The translations under genes and the position numbers were made by a program. The notes beneath the pieces were generated by a model. It had not been told where the DNA came from. It searched no databases and was given only the letters and a program-made list of their open reading frames with translations. From CAVZRC01 sp963777695 (lineage in GTDB: Bacteria; Planctomycetota; Planctomycetia; Isosphaerales; Isosphaeraceae): 64,000 bases of DNA. The stretch is from NCBI GenBank assembly GCA_963777695.1, contig CAVZRC010000003.1:2666001-2730000 (forward strand), written 5' to 3'. Positions 43,711 through 55,300 of the stretch are shown here, one piece after another. Positions within the stretch are counted from its first letter, which is position 1; the number at the start of each line of letters is the position of its first letter.

Positions 43711-46700
43711 TCAATGATCCTGAAGGACGGTCTGTACTCCGAAACGGTCGCTCTGCTGGATCGCACGGATGGCCGAGTCGACGGCGTTTCGCAAGTCCGG
43801 ATCGGGATCGTTGCCATGTGCTCTCAGCGGGCCGAGTGCGATGCTCGACGCGTAGGGGCCGTCGCGCGGGACCTCGGCGAGGGCTCCCAGCACCAGGGCC
43901 GCTTCCAGACGGATCGCGGCGGACGGGTCGTCCATGGCCGCGATCAATTCCGGGACAACGCATTGACCGATTTGCTTGAACGCCTCCAGGGCCCCCGCTC
44001 GGACTCGTTCGTCCCGGTCCCTCAGTGCCGATCGCAGCGCGACCCTCGCCGAGCGCATCCGATTCTGAGTGGCCGGATCGGAATCCAATTCCGGCGTTCC
44101 CATCCGGGAAAGGATCTCGATGGCCAGCTTTCTTTCGGTCGAATCGCCCGTCTGGAACCAGGGCAGGATCGCGGGCATGGCCGGCTTGCCAATCCGGACC
44201 AGGGCCTCGCAGGCGGCGACCGAGACGTCAACGTCGGCGTCGTTGATCGCGGCGATCAGTCGAGGGATCACCTCCGTCGTCCCCGGCCTGATCTCGCCCA
44301 GCGCCGGCGGCGGCCGCGCGCATCTCGGGGTCGCGATCGTTCAAGGAACCGATCAGCTCCGGGATCGCCCCAGCCGCGAGATCCTCGAATCCACCGGACA
44401 GGCTGATCGCGGCGAGGCGAGTGTCCGGGTCGCGGTCGCGTAGGATGTTCAGCAGCACCGGGACCGACGCCGGGCCGAGTTGTATGGATGCTTCCCGGCA
44501 CAGATCCGCCACGGTCCCGCCTGGACTCCTCGTCGCCAGCCGGACGAGCTCGGGAGCGGCGGCGGCCGCTTCACGGCCGATCGCACCGAGCGCGCGGGCC
44601 GCTTCGCCGCGGACGCGCGAATCCGGGTCGGACAGGGCCGCGATCAGGTCCGGGACGGCCGAATTCGCCGCCGGTCCGATCTTCCCGAGTGCCATGGCCG
44701 CCGCGAGCCGGATCGGCCCATCTTCCATGCCCTCCCCCTCGTCTTGGCGATCGAGCGGATCGCCGGCGCCTTCGGCCACACCCTTGCATCGAATCGCCTC
44801 GATGAGCGCCGGGACGGCGGACTTTGCTGCCGGACCGATCCGGGCGAGCGCCTCGGCCGCGAACCACCGGACGCGCAGGTCGGGGTCTCGGAGGGTGCCG
44901 ATGAGTGCGGGGAGCGCCGGGACCGTTGCGTCTCCGAATGATCCCAGCGCCTGGATTGCGGCGATCCGAATCGGGTCACCCTGCTTGTTCGGACCCAGGC
45001 GACAGGCCGGTTCATCGAATGAACGAATCGCCACATACTCGTCGTCAACGGCGATGCGTTTCGTCTCGCTCTTGAGCATCGCGATCAGGAGCGGGATCAC
45101 TGTCTTCGCCTCGACGGCGAGCACGCCGAGCGTCTCCGCTGCGATCCAGCGGACCCTGTCGTCGGCATCCTGCAAGGCCGGGACCAGCATGCGGGCGGCC
45201 TCGGCCTTCAATCGCCGGTCATGCACCCGGGCCTCGATGGCGGCCTCACTGGATCCGGACGAACGGTCTGGTCGTCACCTGTGCTGTCCGCCAGTTTCTC
45301 GGCCAACATCGCGATGGCACCTACCGTGGCGAGCCGGATCTCCGCCCTCTCATCGACGAGGCCCTTGGTCAGGCCGGGAATCATGGCCGGACGCATGATG
45401 CCGGAAAACCAACGGGAATCCGGATCCGGCTGTTCCGCTTCGAACGAAGCGAGGAACATCTCGGGAACCTCGGCGGCTTGCGGATCGATGGTGGCGAGGA
45501 TTCCGACCGCGAGGCGTCGGACCTCACCGTCGTCGTGGCGAACCAACGTCTTCAGTACGGGGACCATGGCGAGCACGGCGGGGCCGGGCGGGTGCTCGTC
45601 GGACCAACGGGCTACGACTTGGCCGTAGGGCAGTCCCGACATCATCGGGGTCAGTATGTATAAAAGTTCAATCTGGATGCATTGCGTCGTTCTCGCATCG
45701 GCCATCGTCTGAAAGAGGTCTGCGAGGATCGGAGTACCCACCGCGAACAGGCTCCGGCGGGCGCGATTTCGAGCCTCGGACTCGAGGGAATTGAGCTGGG
45801 CGAGCAAAATGCGGAGCATCTTCGCCTTCGCATCCCCGCCGATCGCCGCGAGTGCCGGCGCCGCATGGACGGCGACCGAATCGCCTTGAGTCGGGAGCTC
45901 GTCGGGATCCGAGAGCAGGGCGAGCAAGTGCGCGTGTAGCAACCCTGGCCTCGGAGCCGAGACCGCCCAGTGCATCGGCCGATGTAGCGCGGACGCTCGC
46001 GTCCGGGTCCTTGAGTCGATCGATCAAGACCGAGATCGACGCCGCCGCGTCGCGTCGGAAGACGGGCAAGAGGCTCGCGGCTGCGGCCCGGACGCGTGGA
46101 TCGGAGCCGTCCAACGCCGATCTGAGCATGGGCAAGCCATTCGGGTGTCGCGCCAGCGCGCCGCTCGTATAGATCAAAGTACGGTAATGGCCCGGCGCGT
46201 CGAACTGTTTGAACGAAGATCGAGCCTGGGCCAACTTCTCGCCCGCGGCCGCCCTGACGTGGATCACGGGATCCTTAAGCAATCCGAAAAGGCCATCGAT
46301 GACCTCGCGGCTCGACAGATCCTCCCAAGGGATCGCCGCAACGGCGGCGATCCGGACGCCGGGACTCCTGTCCTTCAGCAGTTCGAGTAACGCCGGTCGA
46401 AGTGCGGTCAGGAGCTCGTACCCCTGGCCGATGGCCTTGGCAAGGGCGAGCCGGACCTCGGAGTTCGGATCTCTCACTAGGTCTTTCAGGAGTGCGACGG
46501 TCATGTCGGACTGGCTCCGCGCGGCGACGAGCATCTCAGCGAGTTTGACGCGGACTCCGGGATCCGGGTCTCGGATCCGTGCCTTGAGATGGGGCTCGAG
46601 TCTCGTCACCCGGGCCGCGGGCCGCCGCGTATCTTGTGATCCGTAGAAGATCGACAGGCTGCCGATGACCGTCTTGCGGATCTCCGGATCGGGATCTTCC

Positions 46701-47230
46701 AGCAAGTCAGCGATGGCTGACAAGGCCGGCTCGCCGATGGCCGCCAGCGCCGAGGCTGCTTCGAGGCATCGTCGGTCCGGTCCGGCGTGCATGGCCTGGA
46801 CCAGAGCCGGGATCGACGGCTCGGCCCCCCGGCCGAAAGCCGCGAGGGCCGCCGCCGCGGACGCCCGGACACTCGGCTCCGGATCCTTCAACAACGCGGT
46901 CAGGTCGGGGATGGCCTGCCTCGCCGGGGTTCCGAGCTGACAAACGATCTTGGCGGCGTTAACTCGGGTCGTCGGCTCCGGGTCGCGGAATGCATCGATC
47001 AGGATCGGCACCGCGGGTGAGGCATCTTCACCGAGGGCTCCTAGCCGCTCCAGTGCCTTGGCCCGATCGGCCGGTGTTCCTGCCCTCCACTCGTCGCCTG
47101 CCCGCGCCAGTTCGCGATCGACATCCATCTGTGCCCGGCCGGGCGAGGACGCTCCGAGCAGGAACACCAGCATGCTGAGGATCATCCGGAGCCGGCTCGC
47201 GCGATGATCGATCACGAAGCCATCCTTCAT
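43711..47230 (-). pseudogene. Giant secreted HEAT-repeat protein 1, three frameshifts
   Basis: About 1170 residues from ATG 47230. The signal peptide is LRMILSMLVFLLGASSPGRA. More than 25 HEAT/PBS-lyase-type repeats follow, of the form DPEPSVRASAAAALAAFGRG and AIPDLxALLKDP. Shifts are needed near 45950, 45235 and 44305; each piece resumes in register with the next repeat (for example MLVPALQDADDRVRWIAAET). The C-terminus is NAVDSAIRAIQQSDRFGVQT then VLQDH. HEAT arrays form curved solenoids that bind proteins; no enzymatic domain is present. It is a tandem paralogue of the gene at 47402-50867, on the same strand and 171 bp downstream of it. Confidence 0.8.
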
Positions 47231-47401
47231 GGTATCCGTCCCCCATCTGCCACGACCGGCCGACCCGCAGCTTTTCCGCCTACCTGATGATACGTTGCCG
47301 CGCGTCCCGTTATTCGATCGATCGGGCGGGGCGGATCGATGAGGCATGGCCTCATGACGATCGCGCCGCCGGCAGTCGGATCGCGGATTGGGGTGATCGC
47401 C

Positions 47402-50400
47402 TCAACGATCCTGCGGGACGACTACCGCCTCGAAATGATCGCTCTGCTCGATCGCACGAAGGGCAGTATCGATGGCTCTGCGGGCGTCGGGATCGGGCTC
47501 GTCCTGGTGCCGGCGGAGTGGACCGATCGCCTCGAGGGCCGAGGCGCCGAGGGCTTCGAGCGTCCGGGCGGCGCCGGATCGGATCGTCGGCGATGGATCA
47601 TCCAGCATGGCGATCAGGTCCGGAACCACGCGTTGGCCGATCTTCTGAAAGGCCGCAGAGGCGCCGATCGGATGCGCCCATCCCGGTCGCCCAGGGCCGA
47701 TCGCAGGGCGGCGCGGATCGCCCGACTCGGATGTTCCGAGTCGGCCGTCGCGGCGCCCGGCCAGTCGGGCACCGGTGTCGCCATGGCGGAGAGTAGCGTG
47801 ACGGCCACTTTCCGGGTGTCGGGGTCATCATCCTTGTTCAGGGCCAGCACGGCGGGCACCGCAGGCTTTCCGAGCCTCGCAAGGGCGTCGCAGGCGGCCG
47901 CCGAGACCTCGTCGTCGGGGTCCTTGATCGCGTCGATCAGGTCCGGGATCACGGCAGCGTCCTCCGGGCCGATCTCGCCCAGGGTCCTGGCGGCGGCGAT
48001 GCGGACGCGCGGGCTGGGGTCGTGCAGGCAGGCGATCAGTCTCGGCAGTGATGGGGAAGACCTGGGCCCGAGCTTGCCCAGGGCCTCGATCGCGGCGATG
48101 CACGCGCCCGGGTCGTCGTTGCGGAGGACCTCGAGCAGGGCCGGGACGGCAGGCGTGCCGATCTGGGTCAGGCTCTCCTTCGCCCACTCCGCGGCCGGCG
48201 CCGGATGGCTCCGCGTCAGGAGTCGGACCAGGTCGGGGATCGCCGCCGCGGCGTCGGGCCCGATCCCGCCCAGCGCCCGGGCCGCCTCGGCACGCACTCG
48301 AGAATCCGGATCGCCCATGGCCGCGATCAAGTCCGGTATGGCGGCCTTCGCGTCGGGCCCGATCCGACCCAGGGCCTCGGCGGCAATCAGACGGATCGGC
48401 CCGTCATCCATCTCTCCGAACATGAACATGCCGATGCCCCGAATGATTCCGGCGGCGGCGACGTCCTTGGATCGCAACGCCTCGATCAGGGCCGGGACGG
48501 CGGCCTTCGCCGTCGGCCCGATCAGCGCCAGGGCCTCGATCGCGAACCATCGGATGCGCGGCTCGGGATCGTGGAGCGTCCGGATGAGCAACGGGACCGC
48601 CGTCGCCGCGTCGGGGCCGAATGAGCCGAGTGCCTGCATCGCCGCGATTCGGAGCGGATCGCCCTCCTTCTTGCTGGGCCCGAGGAAATAATATTGTCCA
48701 CGATCGCCGAATGGGCGGAAATTGATCGAGCCGTCGGCCGACACGCGTCCCGTCTCGTGCTGCACCATCTCGATGAGGATCGGAACGACGGTCTGGGCCT
48801 CGCCCTCGAGCAGGCCCAGCGCGAACGTCGCGTGCCATCGGACCCGGTCATCCGTGTCTTTCAGGGCGGCGAGCAAGGCATGGATCGCCTGGACGCTCAG
48901 GGGTTGTAGTCGTCGCCGGGTCGCCATCTGCTCCGCATTCAGACGGACTCCACCGGCACGATCCCGATGTCCGAGAAAGAGCCGCCAGTTCTCGACCAGG
49001 GAGTTGAGCAAGCGGGCCGTCTCCAGACGGACCCGCGGATCGTCGTCGCCCAGGCCCGCGATCAAGCGGGGGATCATCTCGGGCCTGAGGATCCCGTAGA
49101 GCCATTGGTTGTTCTGGTCCGGGAACTCGCCCTCGCGGATGCAGGCGAAGTACAGGGCGACGAGTTCGGGTGCCCCGGGATCGATGCGGGTCAGGAGGAT
49201 GCTGGCCGTCTGGCGGACCTGGGGATCCTCGACGCCCACCAGCGACCGCAGGACCGGGGCCATCGCCATCGCCTCGGGCCCGGGCGGATCCGCGATGCGG
49301 CCGAACAGGACATTCATCAGCTCGATCTGGACGCGTCGGGTCGTCCTCGGATCGGCGAACCGCCGAAACAACTCGCGGAACGCCTTCTTCCCCAGGTTCT
49401 GGATGGCCCCTTGCGCGTGGAATCGGACCGCCTGGTCGAAGGAGTTGAGCTGGGCCAGGAGCATCCGGAGCATCTTGTCGCTGGCCGGCTCGCCGATGGC
49501 CTCGAGTGCCCGGGCCGAGGCGACGGCCAGCCACGTGGATGCGGGCTCGGTCGCGCCGGGATCGGCCAGCGCGGCGAGCAGGGCGCGTGTGGCGCGTGCG
49601 CGGCGGGACCGAACGGGACGAGGCCCGACGCGGCCCGGGCCCGGACGCTCGCGTCCGGGTCCTTGAGCCGGTCGGTCAGCATCGGGATCACGGTCAACGC
49701 CTCCGCCTTCCAGAGGGGCAACAATCCCGCGACACTGCCCCGCACGACCGGGTCGGGGTCGGACGCGACCGACCTCAGCACGCCGAAAGCCGTCGGGCTG
49801 CGGGCGAGTGCCACGCTGGTGCGGGTCTGGAAGTCGAATCCTCGCAGGCCATTCCAGAATTGCTGCTCGGAGTAAGCCTGGCCGAGCTCCTGGGCCGCCG
49901 CGTTGCGTATCCGGGCCGACGGGCCCTTGAGCATGTCGAGCAATATCTCGATGAACGCCGGGCTTGCCAGGTCCTGGTGAGGGAGATACAGAGCGGCCTG
50001 GACCCGGACGTCGGGATCCTTGTCCGCCAGGAGTTCGAGGTATGCCCCTCGGAGCGGGGCCGGAATCACGGGCGTCCGCCCCATGGCCTGGACCAGGGCG
50101 ATCCGGACTCTGGGATCGGGATCGCGTGATAGCCTCCGGAGCGGTGCGATCGAGTTGTCGGAATCACTCTCGGTTATGAACGCCAGATTGGTCAGCGCCA
50201 TCCGAACGCCGGCATCCGGGTCGTTCGCCATCGCTCCGAGACGAGGCACGAGCACCCTGGCGAGCTTCGAGGGCCGCCCGTACCGGCTCGTCCAGCGGAG
50301 CTGGGTCAGGCATTGGACGACCGCCTTGCGGACCGACGGCTCGGGCTCGTTGAGTAACGCGATGATCGCGGGCTGGGTCGGACCGTCGACCGCCGCCAGG

Positions 50401-50867
50401 GCCCACAACAGATTGAGATGGCGGGGGCCGGGATCGGCGTGCAGGGCCGCGACCAGGGCAGGGGACGCGGCCTCGGCCATCCTGCCCAGATTCGCGATCG
50501 CCTGCGTCGCCGCTTGATTGACGCCCGGGTCCGGGTCTCGGATCAGCTCGATCAGCCCGGGGATGGCCGGTCGGGCGGCCGGGCCGAGGTTCATCAGGGT
50601 CCTGACCGCCTGGACGCGAACTCCGGGTTCCGGGCTCCGGAGCAAGGTGCACAGCCGCGGCACCAAGGGTACGGCATCGCTGCCAAGGCTTGCGACCCGG
50701 TCTAGCACCCCGGGCGGGGGGGACGTCGATCCGTCTTTCCATTCGTCGAGGATCCGTGCCACCGCGCGGTCAACGTCCACCTGGGAAATGGCGGCCGGAC
50801 TCGTCGCGGCCAGGATCGCCATCGCACCGATGACGATCCGGAGGACTGGCCCGAGGTGCGCACTCAT
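47402..50867 (-). pseudogene. Giant secreted HEAT-repeat protein 2, two frameshifts
   Basis: About 1155 residues from ATG 50867 (MSAHLGPVLRIVIGAMAILA), a signal peptide ending near AAIS. A first domain QVDVDRAVARILDEWKDGST parallels MDVDRELARAGDEWRAGTPA in the sister gene. HEAT repeats follow (GEPEP/DPDPxVR pattern), with a shift near 49600, a long clean run with RIGPDAKAAIPDLIAAMGDP repeats, and a shift near 47665 before the end RAIDTALRAIEQSDHFEAVV then VPQDR. That end is homologous to the sister's. Both genes also share the insert LGPNKQGDPIR/LGPSKKEGDPLR. It is the first gene of the pair. Confidence 0.8.
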
Positions 50868-51059
50868 GATCGACTCCTTGTCCTTTCGTCGTCTCGTTTT
50901 CGTCTTCCTGACCTCTCGGATCCCCCAGGGCGAGCGAGACGACGTCCCTTCCTCCGACCGGACAGTCCGGTCACGCCTCGACGACGGGCCCTCGACATGA
51001 GAAAACAGGGTCTGTCGATCGCTTCGTCATCAATGGCTTGCAATGGGAGCGGGATCGCG

Positions 51060-52066
51060 ATGAAACGAGGCCTCTTGATATTCTTCTGTTGCAATGTATC
51101 CCTGATGGCCGCGGAGCCGCAACCCAGGGTCGGCGAGCGGCTGCCGCGGCGCGGTGATGAGATCATGGTGTGCGGGCAGCTCTTCCATACCACGACGAAG
51201 GTCGTCTTGTGGACCGATCCGGGCGGATTCGACGCCTATCGCGTCGAGCAGGTTCTCGCCGCCGGAGCGGGCCGAGAACAAGGCGAAGGCTGCGTCGAGG
51301 AAGGACTCGAATGCCTCGGAGCGAGGGTCGCCGCGTTACGGCGTGAGGACCCGGGGCCTGACACCCCAGCAGATCGAGAAGGTCCGGGGCGGCGGCTGGG
51401 ACCTCCCCTTGCTCCAGCAGGTCGTCGATCAGTTCGTGATCCATTTCGACGCGCGGGACCAGCCCTCGATGCTTCCAGGTCCTCCAGGATCAGCGCGGGC
51501 TGAGCGTCCAGTTCATGCTCGACCTGGACGGCACGATCTATCAGACGCTCGACGCCAAGGAAGCCGCCTGGCACGCGACGATCGCCAACACGCGATCGAT
51601 CGGCATCGAGGTCGCCAACATCGGCGCCTATGAGGTGGGTAAGGACAATCCCCTGGGTCGATGGTATCAACCGGGTGCGGACGGCAAGATCCGGATCGTC
51701 AACCCGGAGGTCGGCAAGGCGGTCAACCTGATCGATCCGGCCGCCGGATTGCGGCCGAGCCGGGGCCAGAAGGTCGTCGGGACGATCCAGGGACAAAGCC
51801 TCGAACAATACGACTTCACGCCCCAGCAGTACGAGGCGCTCGCCCGGCTGACCGCGACGCTTTGCACGGTCTTCCCCAAGATTCGCTGCGATTATCCCCG
51901 GGATGAAAAGGGGAACCTGATACCCCACAAACTCCCCAGCGATCAGCTCGAGCACTATCAGGGCGTCCTGGGCCACTATCACGTGCAGACGAACAAGGTG
52001 GACCCCGGCCCGGCTTTCCAGTGGGATCGGCTGATCGACGAGTCCCGGCGACTGATGGCCCGATAA
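51060..52066 (+). pseudogene. N-acetylmuramoyl-L-alanine amidase (Amidase_2), two frameshifts
   Basis: From ATG 51060 a signal peptide (MKRGLLIFFCCNVSLMAA) leads to IMVCGQLFHTTTKVVLWTDP. Frames change near 51255 and again between 51450 and 51480. The conserved core reads GLTPQQIEKVRGGGWDLPLL, QQVVDQFVIHFDA, then LSVQFMLDLDGTIYQTLDAK and EAAWHATIANTRSIGIEVAN. The metal-binding His residues of the family are present (VIHFDA; AWHA; late YHVQTNKVDPGPAFQWDR). It cleaves the amide bond between muramic acid and the stem peptide in peptidoglycan. It is divergent from the HEAT pair (192 bp between starts). Confidence 0.8.
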
Positions 52067-52078
52067 GAACCGATGCCA

Positions 52079-52139
52079 GTAGGTGGGTGGAACCCACCGA
52101 ATGCCTTGTCGCCGAAAGACTTGGTGGGTGAAACCCAAT
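52079..52139. repeat. Palindromic family P1, copy 4 (degenerate)
   Basis: GTGGGTGGAACCCACCGA and TTGGTGGGTGAAACCCAA; each half is a hairpin, but the two arms are now in partly direct orientation. It starts 13 bp after the amidase stop. Confidence 0.75.
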
Positions 52140-52156
52140 GGAACTAAGCACAGCTT

Positions 52157-52228
52157 GACATCGGAGGGTGGTTCCTGACTTTAAGTTGTTTGTCAACAGC
52201 AACTTAACCAGGAGGACCCTCCGATGTC
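52157..52228 (+). promoter_or_regulatory. Long hairpin covering the ribosome-binding site and start codon of a transposase fragment
   Basis: GACATCGGAGGGT (52157-52169) pairs perfectly with ACCCTCCGATGTC (52216-52228), which contains the ATG at 52224. Inside, TTAAGTTG pairs with CAACTTAA, and TTCCTG can pair with the AGGAGG Shine-Dalgarno. Transcripts entering from outside would hide the start. Such structures are known to keep transposase translation low when a neighbouring promoter reads in. Confidence 0.8.
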
Positions 52229-52380
52229 TTCACAGGATATCCGGCGTCACGTCTGGGATCAACTCCGCCAGAAAGACCTCCGTGCCTTCCGTGCATTGCT
52301 GCCCGTCGAGTTGGTCCTCGTCGCGGCCCGCATCGCCGACCCGGCTACTTTCCGCCCTCACCCTCGCCCTCGACCGTGAC
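52224..52380 (+). pseudogene. Transposase N-terminal fragment, family unassigned
   Basis: After AGGAGG the frame from ATG 52224 gives MSSQDIRRHVWDQLRQKDLR, then AFRALLPVELVLVAARIADP. This looks like the N-terminal helical region of an insertion-sequence protein. It leaves family-like sequence at about 52340 and ends by running through the antisense of the next gene to TGA 52378. The upstream hairpin probably includes the left end of the element. The rest has been lost, with the deletion edge right at the 3' end of the PVC-haem gene (stop at 52345). Confidence 0.6.
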
Positions 52381-55300
52381 GGCGACGACCAGGGGCGCCG
52401 ACTCATCCGGGCCCTTGATCAGCTCGATGCGATCGATCGTCTCCTTCTTCTCCGGATGCACGACCAGGTAGCGGACCTGCTGGCCGCGGAGGTTGAAGGC
52501 GAGCTTCGAGCCGGGGACGTCCACGACGCGGATGTAGTCGGCGAAGTGGACGCCGTTCTCCAGCGGATGGTCCTCGACGGTGCCGCCCGCGTAGTGGAGG
52601 CGGACGATCATCGAGACCGTGCCCTTCTGGCCGTAGGGATATCCCCAGCCGCTCACGCCGCTGAGGAAGTGGATGGCCTTGGCCGGGGCATGGCAGGGGA
52701 GCTCGACGGCCTTGGGCATCCGTGGCGGGAACTCGCCCTGGGGACCGTTGAGCAGGATGACGTTGCGGACGCGATCGCCCTGCGGGTCCACGAGCAGGAA
52801 CGGCACGCCCTCGAACGTCTTGGGCGACCAGTCGCGGAAGACCAGTCGTTCGGCCGCCGTGTTGGCGTCGAAGAACATGCCCTTGGTGCTGACGATCGTC
52901 GCCGCCTTGCGGAGGTCCAGGGGCAGGTACTTGCCGCGACGGGTCAGGAACGCGAGGAGGTCGTTCAACTGCGCCGGGGTGATCTGCTTCTCGAACCCCT
53001 CGGGCATCAGCGACTTCTTCGAGGCGGCCATCTCGTCGATGTCCTCGCGGAGGATGACGTGGCGCTTGCCCTCGGCGTCGAGCAGGTCGACGGTCGTCCG
53101 GGTCTCGGCGGCCAGCAGCCCGCCGATCACGCGGCCGTCGGTCGTGGCGACCGTGTACTGGACGAAGTTGCCCTCGACCGATCGGCTCGGGTCGAGGATG
53201 TGGATCAACAACTCTTCGCGGGGCAGGGCGGCGACGCCCGAGAGGTCGGGCCCGACCTGGCCGCCTTCGTTGCCGTATCGGTGGCACTTGGCGCACTGTT
53301 GCGTGAAGACCAGCTTGCCCGCGGTGGCGTCTCCGCCCTGCTTGACCTGCGCCGTGATCAGGTCGATCACCCGCTGTCGGTCGGGATCGGGCAGGCCGCC
53401 GCCTTGCTGGAGCAGGCGTCGGGCGCGTCGGGAGATCGCCGTGTTCGGGTGGGCGGCGAGCGCTTGCTTCTGGTCCAGCACGAGCTCGGAAACGCGAAGT
53501 TGACCCTTCTCCAGGGCGTCCATCAGGGCTGGGGTCCAGTCGGCGCGGCGGAGCAAGGCCCGGATGACGTCAGCCCGCAGCGCGGGCGCCAGGGCGGACA
53601 ATCGTTCGACCATCGCCGTACCGGCCTCCGGCGCCGAACCCTCGGCGACGGCGGCGATCAGCCCGGCGGCCAGGTCGGGCGACGTCCGGGGCGTGATCAG
53701 GGCGAGCAGTTGCTGCGCAGCTCGGCGCTGGAAGCCTGGAGCTCGACGAGTTGCCTGGCCGCGTCGATCCGTCGCCGCTCGGCGAGCGACTCGTCCTTGG
53801 CCGTGGTTAGTAGCGACGCGGCCATCTCGGCGTTGATGCTGGCGAGGACCGTGTTGCCCCAGGGGCTCACCAGTCGGATGAGCTGGCCTCGACCCGCGGC
53901 GGGCAGCTCGATGGCGAGCTGCTTGATCGCCTCCGCCGTCTCCTTATCAAGCCTGGCGGGCTGGCCCTTCGGCCAGCCTTTCGCCATCCCTCGGAGCAGG
54001 GCCTCGCTGACCGGTGCGACGCCGCCGCGGAGCGAGGCCAGCAGGCCGCCGGCCTGGTCGACCGGGCCGCCACGGGCCCAGTGCTCGGCCACGCGCTCGA
54101 CGATCCGGAGCACATCCGGCCCGACGGCCCGTCCGCCGTCGCGTGCGGCGATCGCCTTCAGGAAGGCGAAGTCATTGCGCGACGCCGCGGCCGTCGCCGC
54201 GTCGGCGAGCCATCGGTCGTCGCGGGCGAGTCCGCCCCGCAAGGCGACGGCCAGTGCCTTGGCCGCGTCATCCGAGGGGGGCTGATCGGCCAGGCAGAGC
54301 AGCGCCGCCAGGCGGACCTGAGCATCCGGATCGTTCAGCAACCCCGCGGCCGCCGATTGGGCGTTGCGCGGCATCACCTGCAAGGCGTTGCGCCGGACGC
54401 CCGCCGACGGATGCGCGAGCGCGGCCAGGACCGCCTCGGTCGCGTTCGCGTTCGAGCCGTCGAGCACGCCCAAGCCCTGGAGCGTCCAGAGCGCGTGGAT
54501 CACCCGGACGTTCAGCCCGATCGCGTCCGTGGTCCGATCTCGCGACAGCCCGATCAGGACCGGCACGACATCGGCCTTGCCTCGCTCGACCAGCAGCCGC
54601 TGGGCGTGCATCCGCCAGAGTTGATTGTCATTCCCGAGCGCGGCGACCAATCCCTTCGGATCGTCGGGGTCGAGCGCCGGCGTCCGGGCGGCGGGGGCGT
54701 CCTTGTAGGCGATCCGATAGATCCGCCCGTGGGTCTTGTCGCGGAGCGGCGTCTCGTAGGCGTTGCCCTTGCCGGTCTTGAACCCGCGCGGCGTGGGGTT
54801 GTGCTGGACGATGTAGTTGTACCAGTCGATGACCCAGACATTGCCGTCGGGTCCGACCTCCGCCGCGATCGGCGAGGTCCACTCGTCGTTGCTGGCCAGC
54901 AGGTTCCAGCCGTAATACGCCTCGACGTCGCTCCCCTTGCGATTGAGCGTGAACGTGGCGACGAGGTGTCCGGTCGGCTCGGCGACGAACGCCGTCTGGT
55001 TCCAGTAGTGCGAGGGATAGGCCCGCGCCGTGTAAAGAGCATGGCCGGCCCCGGCCGTGAATCCGCCGTGCCAGTCGACCTGGCGCACCTGGTCGGTTAC
55101 CGGGAAGAACTGGAAGTTCGGCGCGATGTTGGCCAGCACGCAGGGCGCCCAGCCGCGCACCGCCTCGTAATAGCGGTTGGGGATCGGCATGTAGACGCTC
55201 GGGCAGCCGTTGGCCGTCGAGCCGAAGACCAGCCCGTCCTCGCTGAAGCCGACGCCCCACGAATTGTTGTTGGTATTGCGGAGGAACTCGAGCTTCGACC

